This document shows, piece by piece, positions 1 through 4,673 of a stretch of DNA of 8,276 nucleotides. The DNA lies in contig JALRDS010000059.1 in the NCBI GenBank assembly GCA_023259925.1, positions 1 through 8,276 of the forward strand, given 5' to 3'. Made by a program: the position numbers and the translations under genes. The stretch is from Candidatus Saccharimonadia bacterium. GTDB taxonomy: Bacteria; Patescibacteriota; Saccharimonadia; Saccharimonadales; Saccharimonadaceae. A model generated the notes under the pieces. That model ran no database searches, was not told the origin of the DNA, and was given only the letters and a program-made list of their open reading frames with translations. Position 1 is the first letter of the stretch. Each line of letters opens with the position of its first letter.

Positions 1-837
1 CTTTCGAGATGTTAGCATAAGACGAAAACCACGTGTTTTTGTAAAAGCAGCACTCACTATATTCCCCACTACTAATGCAATCTCAGGTGTCATACTCACA
101 GCTCCAATCGCTACTTGGCAATGAGCCAGTATCGCAACGCCAGCCGCTACACCATTTCGTTGCTGCCGCTTTGGAGCAAGCGTTTGTGGTTCGGTGAGCA
201 TAAAAAATGCTAAGAATAAGATTGGGTACGAGACGATTGCCTGCCACAGCAGCCCAAGCGTGAACCGGTCTTGCATCAATGCAATAGCGCTTATCATCAC
301 CAACGATACCACTATGTATATCGCCACCATGTCGTAGCGCCGTGTCTTGTACAGCACTATCGCGCCTGCAATCAACACAAATGGTAATAACGATAAAGTC
401 GCCACCCACCAACCGGCAAATCCTATGCCAGTTAAGCCAATGATCACAGCGCCCATCGCGGCAGGGTTAGTTATGTGCTTACCGCACCATACTAATAAGT
501 ATTTTGACGCAGCCGCGACCATAGCTGCTATAGCAGCCACTATAAAACTTTGAACAGTACCGCTTGGTATTAGCAAGAAGTATAGGATGAAGCTAGTCAC
601 AAATATCGATTCTGGATTCGGCGTGACTTTGAATACTGCCGCAAAAAGTCTATCAGCACCATACCCTACAATGAGTAAAATCAGCAATTGCACAACCATA
701 GCAACTACAAAATAGTCGAGTATGCCGATTACACTGAACACCAGGCTCCAAGCGGTAAGTGCCATTAGCGAATACAGCACTGTTCGATACATGGTTGTTT
801 TTTCAATATGAGACTTAACTACACTTAACACGTTCAT
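1..837 (-). CDS. NqrB/RnfD-like membrane electron-transfer protein, probably fused to a reductase domain (partial, runs off left edge)
   Basis: An uninterrupted frame of 279 codons reads from ATG at 835-837 to the window edge with no stop. The product is very hydrophobic, with about nine to ten membrane segments between residues 20 and 266. Family-like motifs of NqrB/RnfD are visible: NPESIFVTSFILYFLLIPSG (74-93), KHITNPAAMGA (120-130) and FMLTEPQTLAP (212-222), the last matching the conserved TDP/TEP-P loop. After the last membrane segment the chain turns basic (TKTRGFRLMLTSRK), which resembles the start of a ferredoxin-NADP reductase-type FAD domain; that fusion is inferred. I see no S-G-A-T flavinylation motif here. 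The ATG overlaps the apbE stop as ATGA, with GGGGGAG eight bases upstream, so the genes are translationally coupled. Its expected role is moving electrons between cytosolic NAD(P)H or ferredoxin and the FMN-binding partner. Family assignment is fairly firm; the electron donor is unknown. Confidence 0.8.
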   Translation of the reverse strand, partial: MNVLSVVKSHIEKTTMYRTVLYSLMALTAWSLVFSVIGILDYFVVAMVVQLLILLIVGYGADRLFAAVFKVTPNPESIFVTSFILYFLLIPSGTVQSFIVAAIAAMVAAASKYLLVWCGKHITNPAAMGAVIIGLTGIGFAGWWVATLSLLPFVLIAGAIVLYKTRRYDMVAIYIVVSLVMISAIALMQDRFTLGLLWQAIVSYPILFLAFFMLTEPQTLAPKRQQRNGVAAGVAILAHCQVAIGAVSMTPEIALVVGNIVSAAFTKTRGFRLMLTSRK

Positions 838-1712
838 ATAAACAGCTCCCCCTTAAATCCTGGCGTTGCATATACATCGCCATTACGTTTCATTATGACA
901 CTTTCGAATTCGTACCGCTGCTGCAACACCTCCGGCTCCACGAAAAACAGTGCCGTCGCTAACGCATCAGCAACAAGTGCAGTTTCGCTGATTACCCATG
1001 TTGCAATCACGGCTTTTGTTGGTTGTTGGGTTTTTCCATCAAACACGTGATGCAGCCCTTTCCACGTTCTTCGATTCACTGCCGAAGCACACAGGCTTTC
1101 GTTCGACACCACACTAACTCCAATAATCTTAGTCGGATCGTCTGGATGCTCCAGGCCGACGCGTTCGATACTCTCTTTTACCAATACATCTCCGCTTGCA
1201 TCAATCGTGTGTTTGTGTACTCCATAGTCATTGAGCAAATTACTCACAATATCCACTAAATATCCTTTGCCTGCAGCCCCCACGTCTAGCAGTATCGGTT
1301 CGGTTATGGTGACGGTCAGGTCGCCGCCCCACCCAAGCGTACTAAAATCTGGCACCCGCTGTAGTGGTGATTGCTTAAAACTATAGGTTGCATCATAGCC
1401 GGCTGCTTCTAAGGTAGCGCCAATAAGCGGAGTCATACGACCATTGGTAATTGCGTGCAACTCTTTGTATATTCTCAGCATCTGAGCGGCATCACTCGGA
1501 AGTGTGTATGTACCTGGCGTGCGTAATAATGTCACAAACGAATCGTCTCGAAAACGCGAATAGGTTTTGTCGTATTCACCAATTCGCCGAGTAACTGCCG
1601 TTTTTACTTCATCCGGCAAATCATCGGGGGTTTCGATACTCCAAGAAGTACCAATAGCCGAAAATCGCCAACTAGCCTTTAGCGTCTTCTGTAATTTGGT
1701 CGAGTGCGTCAT
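834..1712 (-). CDS. apbE: FAD:protein FMN transferase (ApbE)
   Basis: ApbE transfers FMN from FAD onto a Ser/Thr of FMN-binding domains and needs Mg2+. This 292-residue protein has the family signatures in order: YSRFRDDS (51-58), LDVGAAGKGYLVD (142-154), DASGDVLV (171-178), HHVFDGKTQQP (221-231) and ETALVADALATALF (243-256), whose Asp-249 matches the metal-binding Asp. Length is typical of the soluble core. The N-terminus (MTHSTKLQKTLKASWRF) has neither a hydrophobic signal peptide nor a lipobox, so it may act in the cytosol, unlike many exported ApbE proteins. The start ATG lies 41 bases inside the upstream FMN-binding gene, with AGG five bases before it, and the stop overlaps the start of the RnfD-like gene. 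Its obvious substrate is the neighbouring FMN-binding protein. Identification is firm. Confidence 0.93.
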   Translation of the reverse strand: MTHSTKLQKTLKASWRFSAIGTSWSIETPDDLPDEVKTAVTRRIGEYDKTYSRFRDDSFVTLLRTPGTYTLPSDAAQMLRIYKELHAITNGRMTPLIGATLEAAGYDATYSFKQSPLQRVPDFSTLGWGGDLTVTITEPILLDVGAAGKGYLVDIVSNLLNDYGVHKHTIDASGDVLVKESIERVGLEHPDDPTKIIGVSVVSNESLCASAVNRRTWKGLHHVFDGKTQQPTKAVIATWVISETALVADALATALFFVEPEVLQQRYEFESVIMKRNGDVYATPGFKGELFI

Positions 1713-2163
1713 TAAAACCTATCGATGTGAGTGATGACCCAGCCACACGGCTCAACTCAACCTCATTAATATTTCTTCCCACCACCATGCTTTCATAATT
1801 ATTCACAAAATCAGACTGATATTGCTGAGATGTACCAGAAGCCGCCAGTGGTGTTACCTGCGATGATTCTATCGTGCCATCAGCCGCTAACGTTACCGTT
1901 ACCCTTACTTCCTCACTTCCACCCGGAGATTGATAAAAGCCAGTTGCTGAGTATTCGCCCGCTATGAATGTAGTGATCTTGGTAGTGTCATCGTTTGAAT
2001 TATTCATCTTCATATTGACAGTGTCAGGCTGCGCAGACATCCCTACTACATTCGTAGTAGATGAATTATTCATTGAGTACCAAGCTCCGGCCGCAAGAAT
2101 AGACAATACTGCCGCCACCACTATGCCAATCAATACCTTATTTGGCTGCTGCCCTTGTTCCAT
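1672..2163 (-). CDS. Membrane-anchored FMN-binding domain protein (RnfG/NqrC-like carrier)
   Basis: The product is about 163 residues. One N-terminal membrane anchor (about residues 10-30) is followed by a Ser/Thr/Asn/Met-rich linker to about residue 65 and then an FMN_bind domain. The domain shows GEYSATGFYQSPGGSEEVRVTV-type strands and the acceptor region AGSSLTSIGFNDALDQ (about 141-156). The usual acceptor motif is S/T-G-A-S/T-x-T; here it reads A-G-S-S-L-T, so the modified residue would be the fourth (Ser) and two motif positions deviate. The domain should sit outside the membrane and carry covalent FMN as a one-electron carrier for the RnfD-like protein downstream. I start at ATG 2161-2163 because GAGG lies four bases upstream; the preceding in-frame GTG (2164-2166) is too close to that site. 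It is the first gene of the operon and overlaps apbE by 41 bases. Family assignment is good; covalent modification is inferred. Confidence 0.83.
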   Translation of the reverse strand: MEQGQQPNKVLIGIVVAAVLSILAAGAWYSMNNSSTTNVVGMSAQPDTVNMKMNNSNDDTTKITTFIAGEYSATGFYQSPGGSEEVRVTVTLAADGTIESSQVTPLAASGTSQQYQSDFVNNYESMVVGRNINEVELSRVAGSSLTSIGFNDALDQITEDAKG

Positions 2164-2219
2164 CACACCTCACTTATTTGCTTCAATAGTAATTACTTAA
2201 CATTGTATACTATCTACGC

Positions 2220-2247
2220 TTGCAATTACTATAAATGTTAGTATCGT
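2220..2247 (+). promoter_or_regulatory. Candidate promoter for the small GC-rich membrane-protein unit
   Basis: TTGCAA (2220-2225), a 16-base spacer and TATCGT (2242-2247) would start RNA near 2254, directly before a perfect 7-bp hairpin. The divergent FMN-binding operon must start nearby on the other strand; a minus-strand TATACAAT (2202-2209) is the best -10-like sequence there, without a convincing -35. Both assignments are by eye. Confidence 0.4.
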
Positions 2248-2255
2248 AAAAGACC

Positions 2256-2274
2256 GGCTTGAACATCTCAAGCC
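2256..2274 (+). promoter_or_regulatory. 5' stem-loop in the leader of the small membrane-protein mRNA
   Basis: GGCTTGA (2256-2262) and TCAAGCC (2268-2274) are perfect inverted repeats around the 5-base loop ACATC. If transcription starts near 2254 the RNA begins with this hairpin, an arrangement known to protect mRNA 5' ends from decay. It lies 14 bases upstream of the AAGGAG site. On the other strand it is followed only by a short CTTTTA run, so I do not call it a minus-strand terminator. Confidence 0.5.
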
Positions 2275-2301
2275 AGACGACAGACTGGAAGGAGCTTTAC
2301 T

Positions 2302-2334
2302 ATGAAGCTCGCAACTGCGCACGGAGCCGGCTGA
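2302..2334 (+). other. Ten-codon leader frame (MKLATAHGAG, then UGA) in frame with the downstream membrane protein
   Basis: ATG at 2302-2304 has an excellent Shine-Dalgarno, AAGGAG at 2289-2294 with seven bases of spacing. It encodes MKLATAHGAG before TGA at 2332-2334. The same frame continues without further stops through the membrane protein at 2347-2535. The leader codons (AAG, CTC, GCG, CAC, GCC, GGC) have the same G/C-ending style as that gene, so the two parts look like one ancestral reading frame. It could be a short leader peptide that couples translation to the next start, the first exon-like part of a UGA-readthrough protein of 77 or 78 residues, or the result of a nonsense mutation. 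The sequence cannot decide between these. Confidence 0.5.
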
Positions 2335-2346
2335 TTCTTCGGATCC

Positions 2347-2535
2347 ATGATCTTCATCGCCGTGTTCATGAACAGCCTCATCGCTACACCCGAAACGCTG
2401 CTTGGTCAAATCGGACTGCTCATGTTCATCAGCTTCGTCGTTGGTGGCTGCGCCTTCTCTTGGAAGCTGTACGACGTTCTCGATGAAGACCGCAAGCAGG
2501 AGCTGCGCGATCGTCGCAAGGTGCTGCCTGAGTGA
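2347..2535 (+). CDS. Small hydrophobic membrane protein of unknown function
   Basis: I do not recognise this 62-residue protein. It has a hydrophobic start (MIFIAVFMNSLIA), a clear membrane segment at about residues 22-41, and a charged tail rich in Asp, Glu, Arg and Lys. The form is that of a one- or two-span membrane hairpin with a cytosolic tail. No good ribosome site precedes ATG 2347; the good one serves ATG 2302, in frame 45 bases upstream and separated by a UGA. Codon use is unlike the neighbours: 46 of 62 codons end in G or C, against 37 of 90 in the next gene, and ATA, TTA and AGA are absent. With its own apparent promoter, 5' hairpin and strong terminator it reads like a highly expressed single-gene unit or recently acquired DNA. 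Holin-like or stress-type small membrane proteins share this layout, but nothing specific supports either. Confidence 0.6.
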   Translation: MIFIAVFMNSLIATPETLLGQIGLLMFISFVVGGCAFSWKLYDVLDEDRKQELRDRRKVLPE

Positions 2536-2561
2536 GCCTCTCACGAGCCCCCCTCACCTCT

Positions 2562-2606
2562 GGTCGGGTGTGCTGCGTAGTATCGCATGCACACCCGGCC
2601 ATTTTT
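2562..2606 (+). terminator. Very strong intrinsic terminator of the small membrane-protein unit
   Basis: GGTCGGGTGTGC (2562-2573) pairs over 12 bp, with one G-U, to GCACACCCGGCC (2589-2600). The stem extends by TGCG/CGCA after a single bulged T (2588) and closes a 6-base loop TAGTAT. ATTTTT (2601-2606) follows. It ends the unit 26 bases after the TGA at 2533-2535. On the minus strand there is no T-run after the hairpin. Confidence 0.9.
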
Positions 2607-2610
2607 CTAC

Positions 2611-2638
2611 TTGAATTTCTATAAAACAGGCGTATAGT
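2611..2638 (+). promoter_or_regulatory. Candidate promoter of the 90-residue hypothetical gene
   Basis: TTGAAT (2611-2616), a 16-base spacer and TATAGT (2633-2638) lie just after the preceding terminator. They give a short leader of roughly 18 bases before ATG 2663, whose ribosome site is AGGAG at 2650-2654. The same TATAGT -10 recurs at 4148-4153. Confidence 0.5.
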
Positions 2639-2662
2639 AGCTTACTATCAGGAGAAAATGAT

Positions 2663-2935
2663 ATGTGTAAAGAAACTACTCACGCCAATTTAACCCAGCC
2701 AGATCACTTCATGCGACATGCCATCAAAGCAGAGCGGTATCGCTCTGAAAGACAACGGTATAGCTCAATTGGACAAGCCGCAATAGATAAACTAACACTC
2801 GACGATCTCGAACAAGCTAAAGAGCACGCTCACGAAGCACTACTGCTTGCAGATGCCAATACTACCCCAGAATGCATACGCATGCTGCAGTCGGTTGAAC
2901 AAGACGACCTGACTCGTACCCACCAACTAGACTAG
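2663..2935 (+). CDS. Hypothetical small soluble helical protein
   Basis: I do not recognise this 90-residue protein. It is hydrophilic and rich in His, Gln, Glu, Arg and Ala, with no membrane segment or signal peptide. Residues about 17-68 (AERYRSERQRYSSIGQAAID and the Leu/Ala/Glu stretch that follows) look helical and could form a helical hairpin. Support for a real gene is the AGGAG site eight bases before ATG 2663, its own promoter-like sequence, and codon use like the larger neighbours. Its stop TAG (2933-2935) lies in the same CTAG that carries the metK stop on the other strand, so the two genes converge with a four-base overlap and no terminator between them. Transcription of one probably runs antisense into the other. 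Confidence 0.7.
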   Translation: MCKETTHANLTQPDHFMRHAIKAERYRSERQRYSSIGQAAIDKLTLDDLEQAKEHAHEALLLADANTTPECIRMLQSVEQDDLTRTHQLD

Positions 2936-3912
2936 GCCACTTCCCAGCTAAATTCACTATGGCCAAAATGGCCATAACGAGCAGTCTGTTCATACTGCGG
3001 GCGCTGTAAATCTAAATACGATGTAATACCACTGGGTGATAAATCGTAGCCATTGACTATGTATTCTTTTCCATCAACTACCGCCGTGGCCTCTAGCGGC
3101 TGGTCGTAGCCAATTGCGTAGGCAAGATACACATACACTTCACGAGCTTCAAACTTTTTCAAATAATCAATCGCGATGTAACGCGCCATGTACGCCGCTG
3201 AGCGGTCAACCTTACTCGGGTCTTTCCCGCTAAAACAGCCACCCCCAATTGGAATTCGCGGCCCGTAATTATCAACTACTAGCTTTCGGCCGGTTAGTCC
3301 GGCATCGGCATCAAAGCCACCTTGTTGCCAGTCGCCTGCCGGGTTGGCGTGAATGACTGTATTCGTAGTCTGTAATGAATACCCCCTCTCAACTGCGTCA
3401 AGCCATTTCTCCACAGCGCTGCGTAGTTCTGCTTGTTTGGCATGCTGAAAACTTGCCACCACGGCAACTATTTCAGAACCGCTTAGAGTAACTTGAGTTT
3501 TACCGTCATACGGCCACTGTTTATACAGTCGTTGGTTTAATTTGCGTGCTAGCACCACTTCGAGTGGTAGCAACTCGAGGGTTTCGCTTGTCGCGTAGCC
3601 AGTCATAATGCCCTGGTCGCCCGCGCCACCCGTATCCACTCCACTGGCAATCTCTGGGCTTTGTTTCGCTAAATGCACCGTCAGCTCCACGTCGCCAGCA
3701 ATACGCCCTACAATGGGCGCAATTTCTGGATGAGATATGCTGGAAACCTCCCCTGTTATAAATACCTTGCCATGCCCGCCAACCGTTTCTATAGCCACGC
3801 GCGCATTGGCATCGTTAGCTAAATAAGCATCCAATATCGCATCCGATATTTGGTCACACAATTTATCCGGGTGTCTTGGGCTTACACTCTCGGCAGTTCT
3901 AAATATTGACAT
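2932..3912 (-). CDS. metK: S-adenosylmethionine synthetase, compact form
   Basis: MetK makes S-adenosylmethionine from methionine and ATP, releasing phosphate and pyrophosphate, in the cytosol. Signatures are clear: ESVSPRHPDK (8-17) with the catalytic His-14, the ATP/metal motif GAGDQGIMTGYATSET (96-111), DAGLTGRKLVVDNYG (203-217), the P-loop-like GGGCFSGKDPSKVDRSAAY (223-241), and the C-terminal YGHFGHSEFSWE. At 326 residues it is some 60 shorter than the usual 380-400. From memory of the E. coli protein, segments are missing around residues 75-95 and 240-295, outside the catalytic motifs. It is therefore a compact enzyme, not a fragment. AAGGAGT lies six bases before ATG 3912. A SAM-I riboswitch immediately upstream indicates feedback control by its own product. 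Active enzyme is expected because all key motifs are present. Confidence 0.95.
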   Translation of the reverse strand: MSIFRTAESVSPRHPDKLCDQISDAILDAYLANDANARVAIETVGGHGKVFITGEVSSISHPEIAPIVGRIAGDVELTVHLAKQSPEIASGVDTGGAGDQGIMTGYATSETLELLPLEVVLARKLNQRLYKQWPYDGKTQVTLSGSEIVAVVASFQHAKQAELRSAVEKWLDAVERGYSLQTTNTVIHANPAGDWQQGGFDADAGLTGRKLVVDNYGPRIPIGGGCFSGKDPSKVDRSAAYMARYIAIDYLKKFEAREVYVYLAYAIGYDQPLEATAVVDGKEYIVNGYDLSPSGITSYLDLQRPQYEQTARYGHFGHSEFSWEVA

Positions 3913-3918
3913 AAAAAT

Positions 3919-3974
3919 ACTCCTTATATGTAACGTATCTGTCCGGCCGCTACATGAAGGAGGTAAGAAGGAGT
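3919..3974 (-). promoter_or_regulatory. Expression platform hiding the metK ribosome-binding site
   Basis: The metK Shine-Dalgarno AAGGAGT (3919-3925) can pair with two upstream pyrimidine tracts on the RNA: ACTCCTT (3968-3974, 7 bp) and CTCCTT within ACCTCCTT (3957-3964, 6 bp). The second pairing is strengthened by ATGTA (3951-3955) with TACAT (3928-3932), giving a two-part SD-sequestering hairpin. There is no U-run, so translational control is more likely than termination. GATACGT (3933-3939) matches the 5' P1 strand of the aptamer and offers the competing, SD-releasing structure. Confidence 0.65.
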
Positions 3975-3977
3975 TCT

Positions 3978-4088
3978 TATCTTTCCCTACTAAGGGCTAG
4001 AAGTAGCACCGTGCCTGGTAATCAATTGATTAGAAGGCGGTTGCTGGCAGGTCATAAAGCTAGTTCTCTCGCTGCACTCTTGATACGT
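3978..4088 (-). promoter_or_regulatory. SAM-I (S-box) riboswitch aptamer controlling metK
   Basis: Read on the minus strand, the leader carries the conserved S-box landmarks in order. TATCAAGAG lies at 4077-4085 and P2 is GCAG/CTGC (4072-4075 with 4047-4050). Next is GCAACC (4039-4044), then P3 CCGCCT with AGGCACGG (4035-4040 with 4009-4016), capped by the self-complementary AATCAATTGATT. GGTGCTA (4004-4010) follows, then P4 CCCT/AGGG (3993-3996 with 3985-3988), and finally GATAAG closing P1. P1 is short: four pairs (TATC/GATA), a mismatch and one more pair. The RNA binds S-adenosylmethionine and shuts off the synthetase gene when product is plentiful. A weak promoter, TTAAAT-17-TACAAT (4112-4140), could drive it. 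Identity is well supported by position and motif order. Confidence 0.9.
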
Positions 4089-4124
4089 ATTTTAGTTAAT
4101 GTACACTATTGATTGTATCATCTA

Positions 4125-4153
4125 TTGCAATCATATTTAAATTATATTATAGT
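4125..4153 (+). promoter_or_regulatory. Candidate promoter of the HTH-zinc-knuckle gene
   Basis: TTGCAA (4125-4130), a 17-base spacer and TATAGT (4148-4153) would start RNA near 4160. The site overlaps the likely divergent metK promoter region, so a protein bound here could affect both. Confidence 0.5.
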
Positions 4154-4163
4154 ATGAACATAT

Positions 4164-4182
4164 TCTGTCGAGATACGACGGA
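4164..4182 (+). promoter_or_regulatory. Stem-loop or operator-like inverted repeat in the HTH gene leader
   Basis: TCTGTCG (4164-4170) pairs with CGACGGA (4176-4182), including one G-U, around the loop AGATA. It sits just past the expected transcription start and before the GGAAAGG ribosome site (4195-4201). It may be a 5' mRNA hairpin. As DNA, the GTCG-N5-CGAC dyad could be an operator for the HTH protein itself. Confidence 0.35.
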
Positions 4183-4207
4183 ACTTAACAATTCGGAAAG
4201 GTAGGTG

Positions 4208-4528
4208 ATGTGTCTTATGACACCTCAACTATTTAGCAAGGTATGCGACGAGAGCGAACTATCCGACAAGGAAATCGCTGAACGCGCAAATGTGTCTACG
4301 GGAACTGTTCGACGCGCGAAGCGCTTTGAACGGATTAGTCCCGATACAGCATACGCACTTTGTGCTGTACTCCGTGTGAAGTTGGCCGAAGTTATCCTCA
4401 ACGTAGGAGTCAACACCAAGCCCAACGGCAAAACAGGTACAAACAAACGAGTAAGACCAATCCCCGAAAGGGACTGCAATGCACATGGTCGCTACCCAGA
4501 GCATCTGGGAGAATGTCCACTCTGCTAA
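4208..4528 (+). CDS. Helix-turn-helix DNA-binding protein with C-terminal zinc-knuckle-like motif
   Basis: The product is 106 residues. Residues 19-38 (SDKEIAERANVSTGTVRRAK) form a Cro/C1-type helix-turn-helix, followed by helices to about residue 64 that fit the rest of that fold. A Lys/Asn/Gly-rich linker leads to a C-terminal C90-x2-H93-x9-C103-x2-C106 pattern that could bind zinc. The pairing of an XRE-like domain with this short knuckle is unusual; I do not know a named family. I start at ATG 4208, six bases after GGAAAGG. GTG 4205 and ATG 4217 are in frame but fit the ribosome site less well. It is transcribed alone, divergent from metK, and ends in a clear terminator. It is probably a transcription regulator; targets are unknown, with self-regulation or metK the obvious first guesses. 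Confidence 0.78.
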   Translation: MCLMTPQLFSKVCDESELSDKEIAERANVSTGTVRRAKRFERISPDTAYALCAVLRVKLAEVILNVGVNTKPNGKTGTNKRVRPIPERDCNAHGRYPEHLGECPLC

Positions 4529-4545
4529 CCCGCCTCACCCGAATT

Positions 4546-4580
4546 AGCCCAACAACACTGTACGTGATGTTGGGCTTTTT
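4546..4580 (+). terminator. Intrinsic terminator of the HTH gene
   Basis: AGCCCAACA (4546-4554) pairs perfectly with TGTTGGGCT (4568-4576). The loop carries an inner CAC/GTG pairing across an A-A mismatch. TTTTT (4576-4580) and more T-rich sequence follow. It lies 17 bases after the stop codon. Confidence 0.88.
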
Positions 4581-4638
4581 CATTCATTAAATCTACCCCT
4601 TGTTTTCATCGACGGCTTAATATTAAATACAGCTTTTT

Positions 4639-4667
4639 TTGACAAACCGCTTATGTGGGTGTAGCCT
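4639..4667 (+). promoter_or_regulatory. Candidate promoter of a small RNA
   Basis: A perfect -35 TTGACA (4639-4644) is followed after 17 bases by TAGCCT (4662-4667), a weak -10. A T-rich tract lies just upstream. No open reading frame of any length follows on this strand; instead a terminator appears about 120 bases later. Confidence 0.45.
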
Positions 4668-4673
4668 AGTACA

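Noticed and set aside
83..412. A 109-codon minus-strand open frame starting at 412
   Set aside because: It is a shadow in another frame of the NqrB/RnfD-like gene, which stays open for 279 codons and shows family motifs.
2341..2349. A BamHI site (GGATCC) immediately before ATG, as in a cloned insert, suggesting vector contamination
   Set aside because: The codon style continues unchanged on both sides of the site and no other vector sequence is seen; a chance hexamer is the simpler explanation.
2259..2486. A 75-codon plus-strand frame beginning with TTG
   Set aside because: It overlaps the membrane-protein gene in another frame, starts inside the 5' hairpin, lacks a ribosome site and has no coding-like composition.
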